This document shows positions 63,067 to 64,000 of a DNA stretch of 64,000 bases, in pieces. Within the stretch, counting starts at the first letter, position 1; each line of letters begins with the position of its first letter. A program made the translations under genes and the position numbers. The stretch is from Palsa-506 sp963836355. Its GTDB lineage: Bacteria > Actinomycetota > Actinomycetes > Streptosporangiales > Streptosporangiaceae. The notes below the pieces were generated by a model, which searched no databases, was not told where the DNA came from, and was given only the letters and a program-made list of their open reading frames with translations. Location: NCBI GenBank assembly GCA_963836355.1, contig CAWIJO010000007.1, positions 1-64,000 of the forward strand, written 5' to 3'.

Positions 63067-63189
63067 ATGGCAGTCAAGCGTCGCGGCTCCGGCGAGGACA
63101 GCCTCTACATCGACCAGGCCAACGGTTACTGGGTCGGGTCGGTGTCACTCGGCTTCACGCCTGATGGCAAGCGCAGGCGCCGCACCGTC
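63067..63189 (+). pseudogene. Integrase N-terminal fragment, second copy
   Basis: ATG 63067 reads MAVKRRGSGEDSLYIDQANG then YWVGSVSLGFTPDGKRRRRT, closely matching the copy at 28008. At 63189 the sequence switches to a transposase fragment, leaving only 41 codons. Confidence 0.75.
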
Positions 63190-63404
63190 GACGCGCTGCC
63201 GCCGGGTGTGCGGTCGTGGTGGCCTGGGGCTAGCCGGTTTGCGGTGGGGCTGGAGTCGGCCTCCTGGGTGGCCGAGGGGCGGGTGGTGAGCGTGACGCTG
63301 ATCGCCGTGATGGTGGTGACGGCGCGGGGCCGGCCGTCGTCGCGGGCGAGGTAGCGGGAGTTGGCGCATTTGACCTTGCGGGCGCTGTAGCGAGAGCGGG
63401 ACAA
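63190..63404 (-). pseudogene. IS4-type transposase C-terminal fragment
   Basis: Minus strand SRYSARKVKCANSRYLARDD then GRPRAVTTITAISVTLTTR parallels the C-terminal RYSARNVKCSTSRYHGRDDG of the complete IS4-type transposase at 1734-3353 but differs at many positions, so it comes from a related element. It interrupts the integrase fragment. The stretch 63405-63630 has no gene. Confidence 0.65.
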
Positions 63405-63630
63405 ATTGGGGGAGGCGGCTCCGGCTCGACGACACCGGGGCGGAGAGCGATGGCAGTGCCCGCATTTTCGGAGGCCGCGCGCTCAGCTGACAGGCAACCG
63501 TGGCATCGGGAACATCACCGGCCAGCCGGGCCGCTCCGCGTCCGGCCGTCGGGGCCGGCCGTCGGGGCCGACGCTCAGCACTCATCGCCGGGCTATCCTC
63601 GGATAGGCCGACGCAGAGGAGAGCGCTGAC

Positions 63631-64000
63631 ATGACGCAGCAGACCGCGGGATACGAGGACTCCGACATCCCGCTCCAGTCCGGGAGGCTCCGGGTGCGGC
63701 GGTGGGGTGCCGCGGATGCGCGGGCGGTGGTATGCGTGCCCGGCCTGTCGGCGAACCTGTGCGGCTTCGACCGCCTCGCCGAACGGCTCGCCGGCGACAC
63801 ACTGCAGCTGGTGGCGGTCGACCTGCGCGGCCGCGGCCGCAGCGAGGTGACCGGCGCGGGCACCTACGGCTGGCGCCACCACGCGCGCGACGTGCTCGGC
63901 ATCGCGGACGCCGTCGGCGCACCGTCGTTTGCGGTCATCGGCCAGTCCAGCGGTGCGGCCATCGCCATGACCTGCGCGCAGCTCGAGCCGTCGCGGGTCG
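63631..64000 (+). CDS. Alpha/beta-hydrolase, truncated by the window edge
   Basis: First 123 residues of an alpha/beta-hydrolase. ATG 63631 follows AGGAG. Oxyanion region VVCVPGLSANLCGFDRLAER, then LVAVDLRGRGRSEV and the nucleophile elbow VIGQSSGAAIAM (Gly-x-Ser-x-Gly). The Asp and His of the triad lie beyond position 64000. Substrate unknown. Confidence 0.85.
   Translation, partial: MTQQTAGYEDSDIPLQSGRLRVRRWGAADARAVVCVPGLSANLCGFDRLAERLAGDTLQLVAVDLRGRGRSEVTGAGTYGWRHHARDVLGIADAVGAPSFAVIGQSSGAAIAMTCAQLEPSRV

Overview
This is a high-GC actinobacterial chromosome segment. An intact ssgB-type gene (24409-24831), a marker of sporulating actinomycetes, and typical actinobacterial families (F420-type LLM oxidoreductase, HutC-type GntR, many GTG/TTG starts, ATGA/GTGA overlaps) point to a morphologically complex, soil-type actinomycete. 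I cannot name a genus. The window mixes ordinary genes with a lot of mobile and decaying DNA.

Layout. 1-8450 is an insertion-sequence zone: a stop-codon-broken methyltransferase, a complete IS4-type element with 19-bp inverted repeats and a 10-bp target duplication (1599-3394), a frameshifted IS110 transposase, an LLM oxidoreductase, and a frameshifted IS4-type transposase. 8798-14179 has a histidine phosphatase, a membrane protein, and a tightly overlapping TetR / ABC ATPase / ABC permease exporter operon ending in a hairpin. 14399-23250 is again wreckage: an IS1182 pseudogene, two abutting gene fragments, and an insertion element (17858-20306, 15-bp repeats, 5-bp target duplication) that splits a long minus-strand gene in a way that can be rejoined in frame. 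Next to it are integrase remnants beside tRNA-Val(CAC). 24409-27263 is core-like: ssgB, a class IV aminotransferase and hutH.

27607-27911 carries tRNA-Gly, tRNA-Cys and tRNA-Val(GAC). The 3' half of tRNA-Val(GAC) recurs at 40547-40596 and 62926-62975. The 27.9-40.6 kb stretch therefore looks like a tRNA-integrated island. It holds broken integrase pieces, two secreted beta-propeller-like proteins, a metal/arsenic cassette (CmtR-like regulator with paired palindromes, ArsI/CadI-like dioxygenase, two cation-transporter-like proteins, a split TauE/SafE protein, a broken cation antiporter), and a DUF5615-type toxin with a decayed partner.

41055-56175 is the most interesting region: a largely co-oriented minus-strand cluster that looks like an N-heterocycle catabolic system. 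It runs from a GntR/HutC regulator through a TRZ/ATZ-type amidohydrolase, a cyclase-family hydrolase and a complete five-part peptide/opine-type ABC importer to a cytosine-deaminase-like amidohydrolase, a DapA-family lyase, a cyanuric acid hydrolase/barbiturase-family ring-opening enzyme, an unknown protein and an amidase, with an SDR on the other strand. The parts fit the sequence: import, hydrolytic deamination, ring opening, then amide cleavage. The substrate cannot be read from sequence.

56548-61582 is an operon of receiver-only response regulator, HEAT-repeat membrane protein, processive-type family 2 glycosyltransferase and sensor kinase. A one-base insertion fuses the HEAT and glycosyltransferase frames. 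61784-63404 holds a decayed arsenic locus, a third tRNA-Val repeat with an integrase start, and a transposase fragment. An alpha/beta hydrolase runs off the right edge. Single-base frameshifts recur throughout, so some pseudogene calls could be sequencing errors.
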